Shown here: piece by piece, positions 1-10,417 of the stretch
How the letters are laid out: each line of letters begins with the position of its first letter
Position numbering within the stretch: the stretch's first letter is position 1
Assembly: GCF_028737205.1 (NCBI RefSeq)
Contig: NZ_JAQZAL010000008.1
Coordinates: 148,448 to 212,447 of the forward strand
DNA from: Actinomycetospora lutea
Lineage (GTDB): Bacteria; Actinomycetota; Actinomycetes; Mycobacteriales; Pseudonocardiaceae
Length of the DNA: 64,000 nt
Direction: 5' to 3'
Translations under genes and position numbers: made by a program
Notes under the pieces: model-generated
Database searches by the model: none
What the model saw: the letters and a program-made list of their open reading frames with translations, nothing else
What the model was told of the DNA's origin: nothing

Positions 1-876
1 GGCGACGGCGTACGAGCGGGGGTCGTCCGGCTCCGGCTCGCCCAGGTACCGGGCCAGCGCGCGCCCGTCGACCTCGGGACCCCAGCAGCCCCGCGCCCCG
101 CAGGAGCAGGGCCGTGCCGGGTCGCCGAAGGGCAGGTGGCCGTACTCGCCCGCCTGCCCGTGCGCGCCGAGGTGCGGGCGGCCGTCGAGCAGCAGCGCGC
201 CGCCCAGGCCGACCTCGACGGTGAGAAAGACCGCGGTCGCCGCCCCGGCCGCGGCGCCCGTGCGGGCCTCGGCGACGCCGGCGAGCGTCGCGTCGTTGCC
301 CACGCGCAGCGCCACGGGGTCGGGGCCGCAGCCCGCGTCGAGCGCCGCGGTGATCGGCGCGAGGTCGACGGCGTCCCAGGCCAGCTCGGTGGCGCGCACC
401 AGGCCGTCGTCGGAGACGGGCGCGGGGGCGGCCAGGCCGACGGCGACCGTGCGGTGCCCGGCCGCGACCTCGCCGACGACGGTGCGCAGGGCGGCGGCGA
501 CGTGCTGGGGGTCGCGGTCGTGGCGCTCGCTGACGACGTCGGTGACGTGGCCGTCGAGGCCCGCGAGGCCGACGCGCCAGTCCTCGTGGCGCACGTCGAC
601 CGCGACCACCCGGGGCCCGTCGGGGGCGGGCAGCAGGGTGGTCGTCGGTCGCCCGCGGCCCTGCACCGGCGCGCGGTGCTCGCAGATCCAGCCCGCCTCG
701 CGCAGGCGCGTGACCGTCTCGGTCACGGTGGCGCTCGACAGCGCGAGGCGCCGGGCCAGCTCGACGCGCGTCAGCCCGGGGCGCCGCCGGACCTCCGCGA
801 GGACCTCCGCCTTGGTGCGCCAGCGGTCCACGCGGGCGCGACCGGGCTCACGTCCGGTCTCCGTTGACGCGGTCAT
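1..876 (-). CDS. ROK-family transcriptional repressor (3' end beyond window)
   Basis: The frame is open from ATG at 876 to base 1 (292 codons), so the C-terminus lies outside the window. Residues about 15-80 form a MarR-like winged helix (LTRVELARRLALSSATVTE). From about residue 95 follows a sugar-kinase-like ROK fold with the phosphate loop VGNDATLAG, a GLGGALLLDG strand and the zinc-binding run CSCGARGCWG. Such proteins repress sugar-use or sugar-efflux genes and are released by a sugar ligand. It is divergent from the HAD phosphatase/MFS pair, with an inverted repeat between them, so local control and autoregulation are inferred. The ligand cannot be predicted. Confidence 0.9.
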   Translation of the reverse strand, partial: MTASTETGREPGRARVDRWRTKAEVLAEVRRRPGLTRVELARRLALSSATVTETVTRLREAGWICEHRAPVQGRGRPTTTLLPAPDGPRVVAVDVRHEDWRVGLAGLDGHVTDVVSERHDRDPQHVAAALRTVVGEVAAGHRTVAVGLAAPAPVSDDGLVRATELAWDAVDLAPITAALDAGCGPDPVALRVGNDATLAGVAEARTGAAAGAATAVFLTVEVGLGGALLLDGRPHLGAHGQAGEYGHLPFGDPARPCSCGARGCWGPEVDGRALARYLGEPEPDDPRSYAVA

Positions 877-882
877 GGCACT

Positions 883-909
883 GATTATGCTCGGACAACG
901 AGAATATTC
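883..909. promoter_or_regulatory. Candidate ROK operator
   Basis: An imperfect inverted repeat, GATTATGCTCG, 5-bp spacer, CGAGAATATTC, matches at 9 of 11 arm positions. It lies in the short AT-rich gap between the divergent ROK and HAD genes. Position and symmetry fit a dimeric winged-helix repressor controlling both directions; binding itself is inferred. Confidence 0.5.
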
Positions 910-947
910 AACCTCCGCCACTCCCCGCCGTATCGGAAGGACCTGCC

Positions 948-1607
948 GTGACACTGCACGCCGAGGCACCCGCCCGCCGGGTGGCCTGCGGGTTCACCGC
1001 CGTGCTCCTGGACATGGACGGCACCCTGGTCGACTCCGACGCCGCCGTCGAGCGGTCCTGGCGCACGTGGGCGCACCGCTGGGGCGCCGACCCCGCCGCC
1101 GTGCTCGCCGTCATGACCGGGCACCCCGCCGAGAGCACCGTGCGCCGCGTGCGCCCCGACCTCGACGAGGCCCTGGTCGCCGCCGCGACGCGCGACCACC
1201 TCGAGCACGAGTACGTCGACCTCGCCGACGTCGTCGCCGCGCCCGGCGCCCACGACCTCGTCGCGCACCTCGACGCCACCCACACGCCCTGGGCGGTCGT
1301 GACCAGCGCCGACACCCGCCTCGCGCGGGCCCGGCTCGGCGCCGCCGGCATCGACGCGCCGGTGATCGTGCCCCGCGACATGGTCGTCGAGGGCAAGCCC
1401 GCCCCGGACGGCTACCTCATGGCCGCCGAGTTCCTCGCGGTCGACCCGGGCGACTGCCTCGTCGTCGAGGACTCCGCCGTCGGCGTCGCCGCCGGGCGCG
1501 CCGCGGGCGCCACCGTCGCCGGCCTGCGCGGCGAGCCCGCCGACGTCCCGGTCGACTCCCTCGCCGACGTCGTCCCGACCCTGCTCGCCCAGGAGGTGGC
1601 CGCGTGA
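948..1607 (+). CDS. HAD-superfamily sugar-phosphate phosphatase
   Basis: This 219-residue protein belongs to the beta-phosphoglucomutase/YfbT-like branch of HAD hydrolases. Motif I is LLDMDGTLVDS (nucleophile Asp and general acid Asp near residues 23-25), motif II is VVTSADT, the motif III lysine is in VVEGKPAPDGY, and motif IV is VVEDSAVGV. An alpha-helical cap lies between motifs I and II. The GTG start at 948 follows an AGGA-type ribosome site. The stop overlaps the GTG of the MFS gene by 3 bases, so translation is probably coupled. With the neighbouring ROK regulator and exporter it may dephosphorylate an accumulating sugar phosphate for export; that role is inferred from context. Confidence 0.88.
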   Translation: MTLHAEAPARRVACGFTAVLLDMDGTLVDSDAAVERSWRTWAHRWGADPAAVLAVMTGHPAESTVRRVRPDLDEALVAAATRDHLEHEYVDLADVVAAPGAHDLVAHLDATHTPWAVVTSADTRLARARLGAAGIDAPVIVPRDMVVEGKPAPDGYLMAAEFLAVDPGDCLVVEDSAVGVAAGRAAGATVAGLRGEPADVPVDSLADVVPTLLAQEVAA

Positions 1608-2836
1608 CCCCGCCCACCGCCACCGAGACGCCCACCCCGGTCCGGCCGCCGGAGCGCACCACGCCGCGGTCGCGCGTCCCCGCCGGGGTGAGCCTCGCCG
1701 CCCTCTCGCTCGGCGGCCTCGCCATCGGCACCACCGAGTTCGCCAGCATGGGCGTGCTGCCCGGCTTCGCGAGCGACCTCGGGGTCTCGGTGCCCACCGC
1801 CGGTATCGCGATCAGCGCCTACGCCATCGGCGTCGTCGTCGGTGCCCCGCTGATCGCCATGGTCGGCGCCCGCTGGCCGCGCAAGAAGCTCGTCGTGGCC
1901 CTGGCCGTCTCCCTCGTCGTCGCCAACGCGCTGTCGGCGATCGCGCCGTCGTTCGTGCCGTTCGTCGGCCTGCGCTTCCTCGCGGGGCTGCCGCACGGCG
2001 CCTACTTCGGCACCGCCGCGGTGCTCGGGGCGGCCCTGGTGCCCCCGGAGCGCCGCGCCCGCGCCCTCGCGACGGTGATGCTCGGGCTGACCGTCGCGAA
2101 CATCGTCGGCGTCCCTGCCGCCACGTGGCTGGGCGAGACCTTCGGGTGGCGCAGCGCCTACGTCGCCGTCACGGTGATCGCCCTGATCACGGTGCTCGCC
2201 GTCGTCACGCTCGTCCCGAGCCCGAAGGAGGCCGGCGGCGGCAGCCTGCGCAGCGAGCTCACCGCCCTGACCCGTCCCCAGGTCTGGCTCACCCTCGGCG
2301 TGATCGCCGCCGGGTTCGGCGGGCTCTTCGCGGTCTACAGCTACATCAACCCGATCCTGACCAACCAGGCCGGGGTCCCGGCGACGACCATCCCGCTGCT
2401 GCTCGGCGCGCTCGGCGTGGGCATGACGGTCGGCAACGTCGCCGGCGGCCGCTTCGCCGAGAGGGCCCCGCGGGCCACGATCGCGATCGCGCTGGTGGTC
2501 TACGCCGCCGTGCTCCTGGCGTTCACCGTGGCCGCGCACGACGCGATCGCGGCGACCGCGGGCCTGTTCGCGCTGGGCTTCGTCGGCATGTCGGCCGGCC
2601 CCGCCCTCATGGGCCGGCTGATCGACTTCGCCGCCGAGGGCCCGTCGCTGGCCGCCGCGAGCTTCCACTCGGCGTTCAACGTGGCCAACGCGGTGGGCGC
2701 CGCGCTCGGCGGGCTCGTGCTCGCCGCGGGCCTGGGCTACGACGCGCCGGCCGCGGTCGGCGCGGTGCTGCCGCTGCTGGGTCTCGGCGTCCTCGCGGTG
2801 TCGGTGGGCCTGGAGCGGCGCAGCACGCACCCGTAG
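1604..2836 (+). CDS. MFS transporter, DHA1 / AraJ-YdhP-like
   Basis: This is a 410-residue major facilitator with about 12 hydrophobic helices. A 25-residue Pro/Thr-rich N-terminus precedes the first helix, whose IGTTEFASMGVLP matches the TEF motif typical of the sugar/arabinose-efflux-like DHA1 group. The MFS motif A region is degenerate (GARWPRKK). The GTG start overlaps the HAD stop, so the two genes form a coupled pair probably controlled by the divergent ROK regulator. Export of a sugar or drug-like compound is likely; the substrate is unknown. Confidence 0.88.
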   Translation: MTPPTATETPTPVRPPERTTPRSRVPAGVSLAALSLGGLAIGTTEFASMGVLPGFASDLGVSVPTAGIAISAYAIGVVVGAPLIAMVGARWPRKKLVVALAVSLVVANALSAIAPSFVPFVGLRFLAGLPHGAYFGTAAVLGAALVPPERRARALATVMLGLTVANIVGVPAATWLGETFGWRSAYVAVTVIALITVLAVVTLVPSPKEAGGGSLRSELTALTRPQVWLTLGVIAAGFGGLFAVYSYINPILTNQAGVPATTIPLLLGALGVGMTVGNVAGGRFAERAPRATIAIALVVYAAVLLAFTVAAHDAIAATAGLFALGFVGMSAGPALMGRLIDFAAEGPSLAAASFHSAFNVANAVGAALGGLVLAAGLGYDAPAAVGAVLPLLGLGVLAVSVGLERRSTHP

Positions 2837-2872
2837 GCCGCCCGCTCCCGCCCGCTCCCACTGGCTCCCGTC

Positions 2873-2894
2873 CGCTCCCGCCGGCGCGGGAGCG
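2873..2894 (+). terminator. GC hairpin after the MFS gene
   Basis: A 9-bp perfect stem (CGCTCCCGC / GCGGGAGCG) with loop CGGC lies 36 bases after the MFS stop, within a run of CGCTCCC-like repeats. It has no U-tract, which is common for actinobacterial terminators. It separates the ROK-linked pair from the MBL gene. Confidence 0.5.
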
Positions 2895-2925
2895 CGGCGG
2901 GAGCGCCGCGGCGCAGCCTGCCGGC

Positions 2926-4125
2926 ATGACCACCGGGACCGTCCACGACCTCGCCGACGACCTCAGCCTCATCGAGGGCCATCACCCGCAGTCGCTGTGG
3001 GAGGACCCCGACCTGCCCACGATCGGGGTGTACCGCCGCGGCCCCCGGCTCTACCTGCTCGACACCGGGGTGGGCCCCGAGCAGCGGGACGCCATCCGCA
3101 AGGTCGCGGCGCGCCACGACGGGCTGCAGGAGGTCGTCCTGCTCAACAGCCACGGGCACATGGACCACCTGGGCAACAACGACGTGGTGACCGAGCTCGG
3201 GGTGGGCACCGTGCGCCACTACGTCCCGCGCGACGCCCGCGCCGCCCTGGACTTCGCGGAGTTCTTCCGCTCGATGTACGCCCGCGGCCTGCCCTACTTC
3301 GACTACCTGCGCGGCCTGCACCTCGACCCCGACCGCGTCGCCGCGCTGCTGCGCGCTCTCGGCGCCGGCCCGCAGCTGGGCACCGACGACGTCGCGGCCC
3401 TCGGTGCCCGCCTCGACGAGCTCGGCCTCGCCCCCGCGATCAGCCCCTTCGTGCCCTCACTGGTCGTGGACATCCTGCTCAACACCTATCCCCCGGTCTT
3501 CCCGAACATCGCGCAGATGGTCGACTACGAGTCCCTCGGCCCGGCCTCGGAGATCCGGATCGGCGACACCACCTGGACCGGGTGGACGTTCACCGACGAG
3601 CAGGGGCGCCCGGAGGTCCATGCGCTGCAGTCGTGCGGCCACGCGGCCGGTGGCCTGGTCTTCCACATCCCCGACCACCGGGTCCTGCTGCTCGCCGACG
3701 AGACCAGCTCGGTGCCGATCTGGTCGGACACCGTGCCCGCCAACACGATCGCCACCGTGCGGCGCGCGCTCTCCCTCATGGACAGCGGCCACGTCACGAC
3801 CGTGTGCGCGGGGCACCGCCCGATGCTGCCGGCCGAGGGCGACCAGGCCCGCCAGGCCCTGCAGGGCGTGATCTCGTCGGGCGAGGAGTTCGCGACGACC
3901 GTCGATGCCGCCGTCGCCCGGCATCCCGACGGCGTCACGATCGACGACCTCTACGACGAGCTCGTGGCCTCGGCGGACCCCCGCTCGACGATCGCCCTGC
4001 TGGTGGGCCTGCAGTTCCCGGTGTTCTCCACCTTCCTCAAGCTCACCCTGCTCAACCACTGCCTGCTGAGCGGCTTCACCGAGGGCGTCGGCGCGAACGG
4101 CCGCCCGACGTTCCGCGCGGGTTGA
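2926..4125 (+). CDS. MBL-fold metallo-hydrolase
   Basis: This is a 399-residue metallo-beta-lactamase-fold hydrolase. The core zinc motif HGHMDH is at about residues 74-79, a further His lies in SCGHAAGG (about 239), an Asp in LLLADE (about 259), and a distal His in CAGHRP. A helical insert at about residues 100-190 separates the first motif from the rest, making the protein longer than minimal MBL hydrolases. No typical glyoxalase or lactonase signature is evident, so the substrate is unknown. The ATG at 2926 is the first start after the preceding terminator. The next gene starts at the stop codon or a few bases after it. Confidence 0.85.
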   Translation: MTTGTVHDLADDLSLIEGHHPQSLWEDPDLPTIGVYRRGPRLYLLDTGVGPEQRDAIRKVAARHDGLQEVVLLNSHGHMDHLGNNDVVTELGVGTVRHYVPRDARAALDFAEFFRSMYARGLPYFDYLRGLHLDPDRVAALLRALGAGPQLGTDDVAALGARLDELGLAPAISPFVPSLVVDILLNTYPPVFPNIAQMVDYESLGPASEIRIGDTTWTGWTFTDEQGRPEVHALQSCGHAAGGLVFHIPDHRVLLLADETSSVPIWSDTVPANTIATVRRALSLMDSGHVTTVCAGHRPMLPAEGDQARQALQGVISSGEEFATTVDAAVARHPDGVTIDDLYDELVASADPRSTIALLVGLQFPVFSTFLKLTLLNHCLLSGFTEGVGANGRPTFRAG

Positions 4126-4130
4126 GCGCC

Positions 4131-5558
4131 GTGCAGGCCTCCCGGCACAGCTGGCTCGTCCTCGTGGCGATGACCGGCTCGCTGTCCATGGTGATGCTCG
4201 ACCAGACGGTGGTGTCGGTCGCGCTGCCCGCCATGACCCGCGAGCTGCCCCTCACCCCCACGGGCCAGCAGTGGGTCGTCAACGCCTACGTGCTCGCCAT
4301 GGCGGCGCTCGTCGCCCTCGGCGGCAAACTGGGCGACCGGTGGGGCGGGGTGACGGCGTTCCGCGCCGGGGTGACCGTCTTCTTCCTCGCCTCGCTGGCC
4401 TGCGGGCTCGCGCCGGCGGGCGAGCTCGGCGAGCCGTGGCTCATCGCCGCCCGCGCGGTGCAGGGCGCGGGTGCGGCGCTGATGATGCCGGTGTCGGCCG
4501 CGATCGTCACCGACACCTTCGCCCCCGGGGACCGGGGCCGGGCGATGGCGATCTACGTCGGCATCGGCCAGGTCTTCCTCGCGGTGGGACCGCTGATCGG
4601 CGGCGTGCTCACCGAGTCGGTCTCGTGGCGTCTCGTGTTCTGGCTCAACGTTCCGGTCGGCCTGGCCGCGCTGGCCCTGGTCCACCTCGCGCGGCCGGCC
4701 GACGTCCGGAGACCGGGCGGATCGGTGCGGGCGACGTCGGTCGCCCTCCTCGTCGGCGGCGTGGGCGCGTCCGTGCTCGCGGTGCAGCAGGCCTCGCGCT
4801 GGGGCTGGGGCGCCCCCGCCACGCTGCTGACGCTCGGGGCGGGCCTGGCCCTGACCGCCTGGTTCGTGCGCCGGCAGCTGCGCGAGGAGGTCCCGCTGGT
4901 CGACGTGCGGCTGTTCGCGGGCCGGGCGTTCCTCGGCGACGTCGCCGTGCTGGGGCTGGTGCAGTTCGGGCTGCTCGCGGTGGTGCTGTACGCCTCGCTC
5001 TACCAGCAGGACCTGCTCGGGCTGAGCCCGATCGCCGCCGGCGCCGGGGTGCTCCCGCTCGTGCTCTCCCTGGCGGTCGCCGCGCAGCTCGGCGGCCGCT
5101 GGTACGACCGCGCCGGGGTGCGCGCGCCCGTGCTCACCGGGCTCGCCGTGAGCGCCGTCGGCCTCGCCGCCTGGGCGGTCTCCCTGCCGGCCCTGACCTA
5201 CGGGCTGCAGGTCCCCGGCATGGTGCTCACCGGCCTCGGCCTCGGCCTGGTCATGTCCCCGACCAACACCGACGCGCTCGGACGCGTCGCCGCGGACGAG
5301 CGCAGCCAGGCCTCCGGTCTCGTCCAGACCGTGCGCCAGCTCGGCGGCACCCTGGGCGTCGCCGTGATCGGCGCCGTCGTCCTGGGGCTCGAGGCCGCCG
5401 GGACCGGCTCGCCGTCGCCGCAGGGGGCGGCGGACGCGATCACCGTCGGCTTCGCCTGCGCCGCCGCGGTCTTCGTCCTCGCGTTCGGAGCGGGCCTTCG
5501 GCTCCTGCCCCGCGCCCGGGTCGGCGGCACGGATCCCTCCCCGGCGCCCGTCCCCTGA
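4131..5558 (+). CDS. MFS drug exporter, DHA2 (14-helix) family
   Basis: This 475-residue transporter has the DHA2 pattern. It shows an N-terminal LDQTVVSVALP motif (D1-type), the GKLGDRWGG motif A, a motif C-like PLIGGVL, and about 14 hydrophobic helices. GTG at 4131 is chosen; a TTG at 4122 overlapping the MBL stop is also possible. The tight spacing suggests co-transcription with the MBL hydrolase. Proton-driven export of hydrophobic drugs or metabolites is the family role; the substrate is not predictable. Confidence 0.88.
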   Translation: MQASRHSWLVLVAMTGSLSMVMLDQTVVSVALPAMTRELPLTPTGQQWVVNAYVLAMAALVALGGKLGDRWGGVTAFRAGVTVFFLASLACGLAPAGELGEPWLIAARAVQGAGAALMMPVSAAIVTDTFAPGDRGRAMAIYVGIGQVFLAVGPLIGGVLTESVSWRLVFWLNVPVGLAALALVHLARPADVRRPGGSVRATSVALLVGGVGASVLAVQQASRWGWGAPATLLTLGAGLALTAWFVRRQLREEVPLVDVRLFAGRAFLGDVAVLGLVQFGLLAVVLYASLYQQDLLGLSPIAAGAGVLPLVLSLAVAAQLGGRWYDRAGVRAPVLTGLAVSAVGLAAWAVSLPALTYGLQVPGMVLTGLGLGLVMSPTNTDALGRVAADERSQASGLVQTVRQLGGTLGVAVIGAVVLGLEAAGTGSPSPQGAADAITVGFACAAAVFVLAFGAGLRLLPRARVGGTDPSPAPVP

Positions 5559-5670
5559 TCGACGCCGGTGGCCGGACGGCCACACGCGGTTCCGCGACGA
5601 GTCACTCACGGTGAGCGATACAGCCGATCAGGTGGTGCACGACCGGGGGTCCCGGATCTAGGGTCGGCCG

Positions 5671-8489
5671 GTGCGGGTGCGCGATCTGGGACCGGTGCTC
5701 GTGGAGTCCGACGGCGTCGAGCGCTCGTGCCCGGGCGTCAAGCAGGCGGCGATCCTCGCGACCCTGGCCATGCACGCCAACCACCGGGTGCCGGTCGAGG
5801 ACCTGGTGGTCGCGGGGTGGGGCTACGACGCGGCCACGAGCACGTCCAGCGTCGAGAACCACCTGTGGCGGCTGCGCCGGATCCTCGAACCGACGCGAGC
5901 GGGCCGGCGCGGGTCGTGCCTCGTCAGCGACGCCGGGGGGACCGGCTGGTGATCCCGCCCGACGACGTCGACTCCGCGCGCTTCGAACGTCTCGCGGTGG
6001 CGGCGCGGGACGCCGCCGGGGACGGGGACCCGGCCGAGACCTGGCGGCGGTGCGACGAGGCGCTGGACCTGTGGCGCGGCCCGCCCTACGAGGTCGTCGC
6101 GCACGCCACGGCCACCGCCGCGGTCGTCGCCCGCCTCGCCGAGCTGCGCGGCCAGGTCGCCGAGCGCCGCCTCGACGCGCTGCTCGCCCTCGGCCATCCC
6201 GACCGCGTCCTGCTCGACCTCGAACCGCTCCAGCGCGACCACCCGTTCCGCGAGCCGCTCTGGGCCCGGCGGATGGCCGCGCTGGACGCCCTCGGCCGCA
6301 CCGAGGAGGCCCTCGCGACCTTCCACCGGGCCCGGACCCTGCTCTGCGACGAGCTCGGCCTCGAGCCCGGGCGCGAGCTGCAGGAGCAGCAGCGCGCGGT
6401 GATGACCCGCGATCCCGCACCGGCCGTCCCGATCGCCCCGAGCGCCCCCGTCCACCTGCCCGCCCGGCCCGGGCCCCTCGTCGGCCGGGAGCGGGAGCTC
6501 GGCGAGATCGCCGACGTGCTCGCCACGTCGCCGCTGACGACCATCACCGGGCCCGGCGGGTGCGGCAAGACGCGGCTGGCGATCCAGTCGGCCCGCGACG
6601 GCGTGTCCCGGTTCCCGGACGGGATCTGGTTCGTCGACCTCACCGAGGTCCTCGCGGGCGGCGCCGTCGCGGACATGGTGGTCACCCGGCTGGGGCTGCT
6701 GCCCGGCGGCAGCGGCCCCACCGCCGCCCTGCGGGCCTTCGTGCGCGACCGCCGGGCGCTGGTGGTGCTCGACAACTGCGAGCACGTGATCGACGAGGTG
6801 GCCGCGCTCGTCGAGGAACTCCTCACCGAGGAGCCGCGGACCACGCTGCTCGCGACCAGCCGGGAGCCGCTCGACGTCGAGGGGGAGGTCGTCCGTCTGC
6901 TCGGCCCGCTCGCCCTGACCCCCGGGCCCGCCGGCCCGTCCCCGGCGGCCGAGCTGTTCCTCGCCCGGGCCCGCGGACGGGTGGACGACCTCCCGCTGAT
7001 CGAACGCATCTGCGCCGGCGTCGACGGGCTGCCGCTGGCCGTCGAGCTGGCGGCGGCGCGGACCCGGTCGTTCACGCCGGCCGAGATCGCCGAGCAGGTC
7101 GCGAGCGATCCGGGAGGGCTCGGCCGCGTCGGGCGCGGGCCGGCCGACCACCGCCGCACCGTCCGCGAGGCCATCGAGTGGAGCCACCGGCTGCTCGACA
7201 CCGACGAACGGACCGTGCACCGCGCCCTCTCGGTGCTCCCGGGGCCCTTCACGCTGCCCGCGGCCGCCGCGGTCGTCGGCCCGGCCCTCGACGTCGCCGA
7301 CGTCCCGACGCTGCTCGCCCGCCTCGCGCACCGGTCCCTGCTCTCCGCCACGCCGCCCGACCGTCCGGGGCGGCCCACCGTGTTCCGCCAGCTCGACACG
7401 GTGCGTGCCCACGGCCGGCACCACCTGGCCGCGTCGGGCGAGGAGGCACGCACCCTCGCGCGGCGGGACGCCTGGGTCCGCGGCGTGCTCGCGGCGCGGC
7501 CCCGCCTCGGACGGGCCGAGGAGGCCGACTGGTACGACCTGCTCGAGGAGAACTGGCCGGTCGTGCGGGCGACGCTGGACGACCTCCTCGTGGACGACCC
7601 GGACCCCGGCTCGCTGCGCCTCGGCGCGGAGCTGCTGTGGTTCGGCTACTACCGCACGCGCGTGCACGAGGTCAGCCGGTGGCTCGAGCGGGCCGTCCGG
7701 TCGGCGGGGACCGACGCGGACGGGCTCACCGTCCGGCTCGTCCGCGCGGGCGCCCGCATCCTGCTCGGCGACCTCGAGGGCGGCGGCCCGCTGCTCCGCG
7801 ACGTCCTGCCGCTGCTCGACACCCTCGACCTCGCCGTCGAGGGGCGCGAGGGGCTCCGGGCCCTGGTCGAGGTCGGCGTGGGCGCCGTCGGCTCCGCCTG
7901 GACGCACAACGCCTACGACCTCGTCGCCCGTGGGTGCGTGAGCCTCTCCCGGGTGGCCGCCGCCCTCGGCGAGCCCGACCTCGACCTGGTGCTCGACGCG
8001 ATGGCGTGCGCCGAAGGGCTCGGGAGCACCGATCACCGCGAGCTCGCCGACCTCGCCGAGCGGGCCACCGCGATCCACGACCGGGCCGTCGGCCGGGACC
8101 ACATCTGCGCGACCTGGGTCGTCAGCGCGGTCAACAACATCGTGGCCCAGCTGCTCGAGGATCCGGAGGCGGGCATCCCGTGGACCGAGCGGCTGATCGT
8201 GAGCCAGAGCCGCCTGGGCACCGGCGGCACCGGGGTCTACGTCGAGGCGATGGCGAACCTCCTGGTGATGCGCGGCGAGCTCGCCGAGGCCGTCACCTGG
8301 TTCTCCTGCGCCTACGCCCAGACCCGGCGCGCCGGCATGGTCTGGCCGGCGCGCCCGCACACCCAGGCCCTCATCGACCGCGCGAGCGCGGGCCTGACCC
8401 CGGACGCCCACCGCACCGCGTGGCAGGAGGGCGCTCCCCTGTCCACGACCGAGATCATGGCCCGCCGGACGAGGAGCCTGGTCTGCTGA
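5671..8489 (+). pseudogene. AfsR/SARP-type regulator split by a 1-base frameshift
   Basis: Two frames together encode one SARP-like regulator of about 939 residues. Frame one (5671-5952, GTG start) carries the winged-helix DNA-binding domain and ends at a TGA. The frame starting around 5940 carries the BTAD helical domain (RLVIPPDDVDSARFERL onward), an NTPase with Walker A GPGGCGKTR and Walker B LVVLDNCEH, and a long C-terminal helical repeat region. The switch falls at a run of six G (5935-5940). One more G would fuse the frames with ideal homology (AGGDRLVIPP). Everything after the switch is intact for about 850 codons. It is therefore a recent mutation, a phase-variable tract or a sequencing error. 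Confidence 0.85.
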
Positions 8490-8528
8490 CGACGGTCGGC
8501 GTCTGCTCGTCGCGGACCCGCGTGTGGA

Positions 8529-10253
8529 TCAGCGGCCGAGCTCGGCGACGACGTCGTCCAGCGGGACCTCGCGGCGCTCGCCGGAGGCGCGGTCGGTGAC
8601 CTCGACGACGCCGTTCGCCAGCCCGCGCCCGACGGTGACCGTGGTCGGCATGCCGAGCAGCTCGGCGTCGGCGAACTTGACGCCCGGCGAGGCCTTGCGG
8701 TCGTCGAGCAGGACGTCCAGCCCCGCGGCGGCGAGCCCGTCGGCGATGCCCGTCGCCGCCTCGGCCTGGGCGGGGTCCTTGCCGGCGATGACGATGTGCA
8801 CCGCGTACGGCGCCACCTCGGCCGGCCACACCAGGCCCTTGGCGTCGGCGTGCTGCTCGGTGATCGCGGCGACCGCGCGCGTCACGCCGACGCCGTAGGA
8901 GCCCATCGTGACGGTGGCGGGCTTGCCGTCGGCGCCCAGCGCGGTCAGCCCCAGCGCCTCGGCGTACTTGCGCCCGAGCTGGAAGATGTGGCCCATCTCG
9001 ATGCCCCGAGCGGCGACCAGGGGCCCGCCGCCGTCGGGCGACGGGTCGCCCTCGCGGACCTCGGCGGCCTCGATCGTCCCGTCGGGGGTGAAGTCGCGGC
9101 CCGCGACGAGGTCGACGACGTGCCGGCCGTCCTCGTCGGCACCGGTGACCCAGGCCGTCCCGGTGACGATGCGGGGGTCGACGAGGTAGCGCACGCCGTT
9201 CTTGGCGAGCCCCACCGGACCGATGTAGCCCTTGGTCAGGAAGCGGTTCGCGGCGAAGTCGGCGTCCTCGAGCAGCGCGACCTCGGCGGGCGCGAGCGCC
9301 GCCTCGAGGCGCTTCATGTCGACCTCGCGGTCGCCGGGGACACCGACGCCGAGCAGCGTCCACTCGCTCGCTCCGGGCAGCCGGGTCTTGACCATGACGT
9401 TCTTCAGGGTGTCGGCGGCGGTGAACGTGCGACCCAGGCCCAGGGTGTTGACGTGGTCGACGAGCGTCTCGATCGTCGGCGTGTCCGGGGTGTCGTACAC
9501 GACGGCCTCGGGCTTGTCCTCGACCGGCTGCTCGGGCGGCGCGGGCGTCGTCACGGCCTCGACGTTGGCGGCGAAGCCGGTCGCGGGGCAGCGCACGTAG
9601 GTGTCCTCGCCGGCGTCGCAGGGGGCGAGGAACTCCTCGGAGGCCGAGCCGCCCATGGCGCCCGACATCGCCGAGACGATCTGCACCTCGAGCCCGAGGC
9701 GCGCGAAGATCCGCTGGTAGGCCTCGCGGTGCTTCGCGTAGGACTCGCGCAGGCCCTCGTCGGTGAGGTCGAACGAGTACGAGTCCTTCATGACGAACTC
9801 GCGTCCGCGCAGGATGCCCGCGCGCGGGCGCTCCTCGTCGCGGTACTTGTTCTGGACCTGGTAGAGCGTCACCGGGAAGTCGCGGTAGGAGCTGGTCTCC
9901 CCCTTGACCATGAGGGTGAACAGCTCCTCGTGCGTGGGCCCGAGCAGGTAGTCGGCCTTCTTGCGGTCCTTGAGGCGGAACAGCGTGTCGCCGTACTCGG
10001 TCCAGCGGCCGGTCGCCTCGTAGGGCTCGCGGGGCAGCAGGGCCGGGAAGTGCACCTCCTGGCCGCCGATCGCGTCCATCTCGTCGCGGATGATCTTCTC
10101 GACGCGGCGCAGGACCTTCATGCCCAGCGGCAGCCACGAGTAGATGCCCGGCGCGACCCGGCGGACGTAGCCCGCGCGCACGAGGAGCTTGTGGCTGATC
10201 ACCTCGGCGTCGGCCGGGTCCTCGCGCAGCGTGCGCAGGAACAGACCGGACAT
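8529..10253 (-). CDS. proS: Prolyl-tRNA synthetase (bacterial type with editing insert)
   Basis: This class II synthetase charges tRNA-Pro with proline in the cytoplasm. Motif 1 is near [12 protein letters not shown], motif 2 includes [21 protein letters not shown], and motif 3 includes GSYGVGVTR. Between motifs 2 and 3 lies the roughly 180-residue INS editing domain of bacterial ProRS (about residues 230-400). The C-terminal anticodon-binding domain contains VHIVIAGKD and [23 protein letters not shown] at 10253 is preferred because GAGGGG sits 8 bases upstream; ATG at 10274 would add 7 residues. It is convergent with the SARP gene. Length (574) is normal. Confidence 0.97.
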   Translation of the reverse strand: MSGLFLRTLREDPADAEVISHKLLVRAGYVRRVAPGIYSWLPLGMKVLRRVEKIIRDEMDAIGGQEVHFPALLPREPYEATGRWTEYGDTLFRLKDRKKADYLLGPTHEELFTLMVKGETSSYRDFPVTLYQVQNKYRDEERPRAGILRGREFVMKDSYSFDLTDEGLRESYAKHREAYQRIFARLGLEVQIVSAMSGAMGGSASEEFLAPCDAGEDTYVRCPATGFAANVEAVTTPAPPEQPVEDKPEAVVYDTPDTPTIETLVDHVNTLGLGRTFTAADTLKNVMVKTRLPGASEWTLLGVGVPGDREVDMKRLEAALAPAEVALLEDADFAANRFLTKGYIGPVGLAKNGVRYLVDPRIVTGTAWVTGADEDGRHVVDLVAGRDFTPDGTIEAAEVREGDPSPDGGGPLVAARGIEMGHIFQLGRKYAEALGLTALGADGKPATVTMGSYGVGVTRAVAAITEQHADAKGLVWPAEVAPYAVHIVIAGKDPAQAEAATGIADGLAAAGLDVLLDDRKASPGVKFADAELLGMPTTVTVGRGLANGVVEVTDRASGERREVPLDDVVAELGR

Positions 10254-10367
10254 GCGCGTGACCCCTCGTGCCATGTTCCGAGCCTAACGACGGGCGTGGA
10301 GCGGATTGCGCCTACCGTGCTCCGCGTGGACCCCGACCGGGCCCGCAGGCTCGGCGCCGACGAACCC

Positions 10368-10393
10368 CCCTCCGGGTGGGGCTTCCGGGAGGG
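10368..10393 (-). terminator. Hairpin downstream of the SorC-type regulator
   Basis: CCCTCCGG and CCGGGAGGG pair (one bulge) around a 9-base loop, 25 bases after the stop of the regulator at 10418 and before proS. There is no U-tract. Strand assignment is inferred from the flanking genes. Confidence 0.35.
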
Positions 10394-10417
10394 CCGGTCC
10401 CGCTCGCCCGGGCGGCG

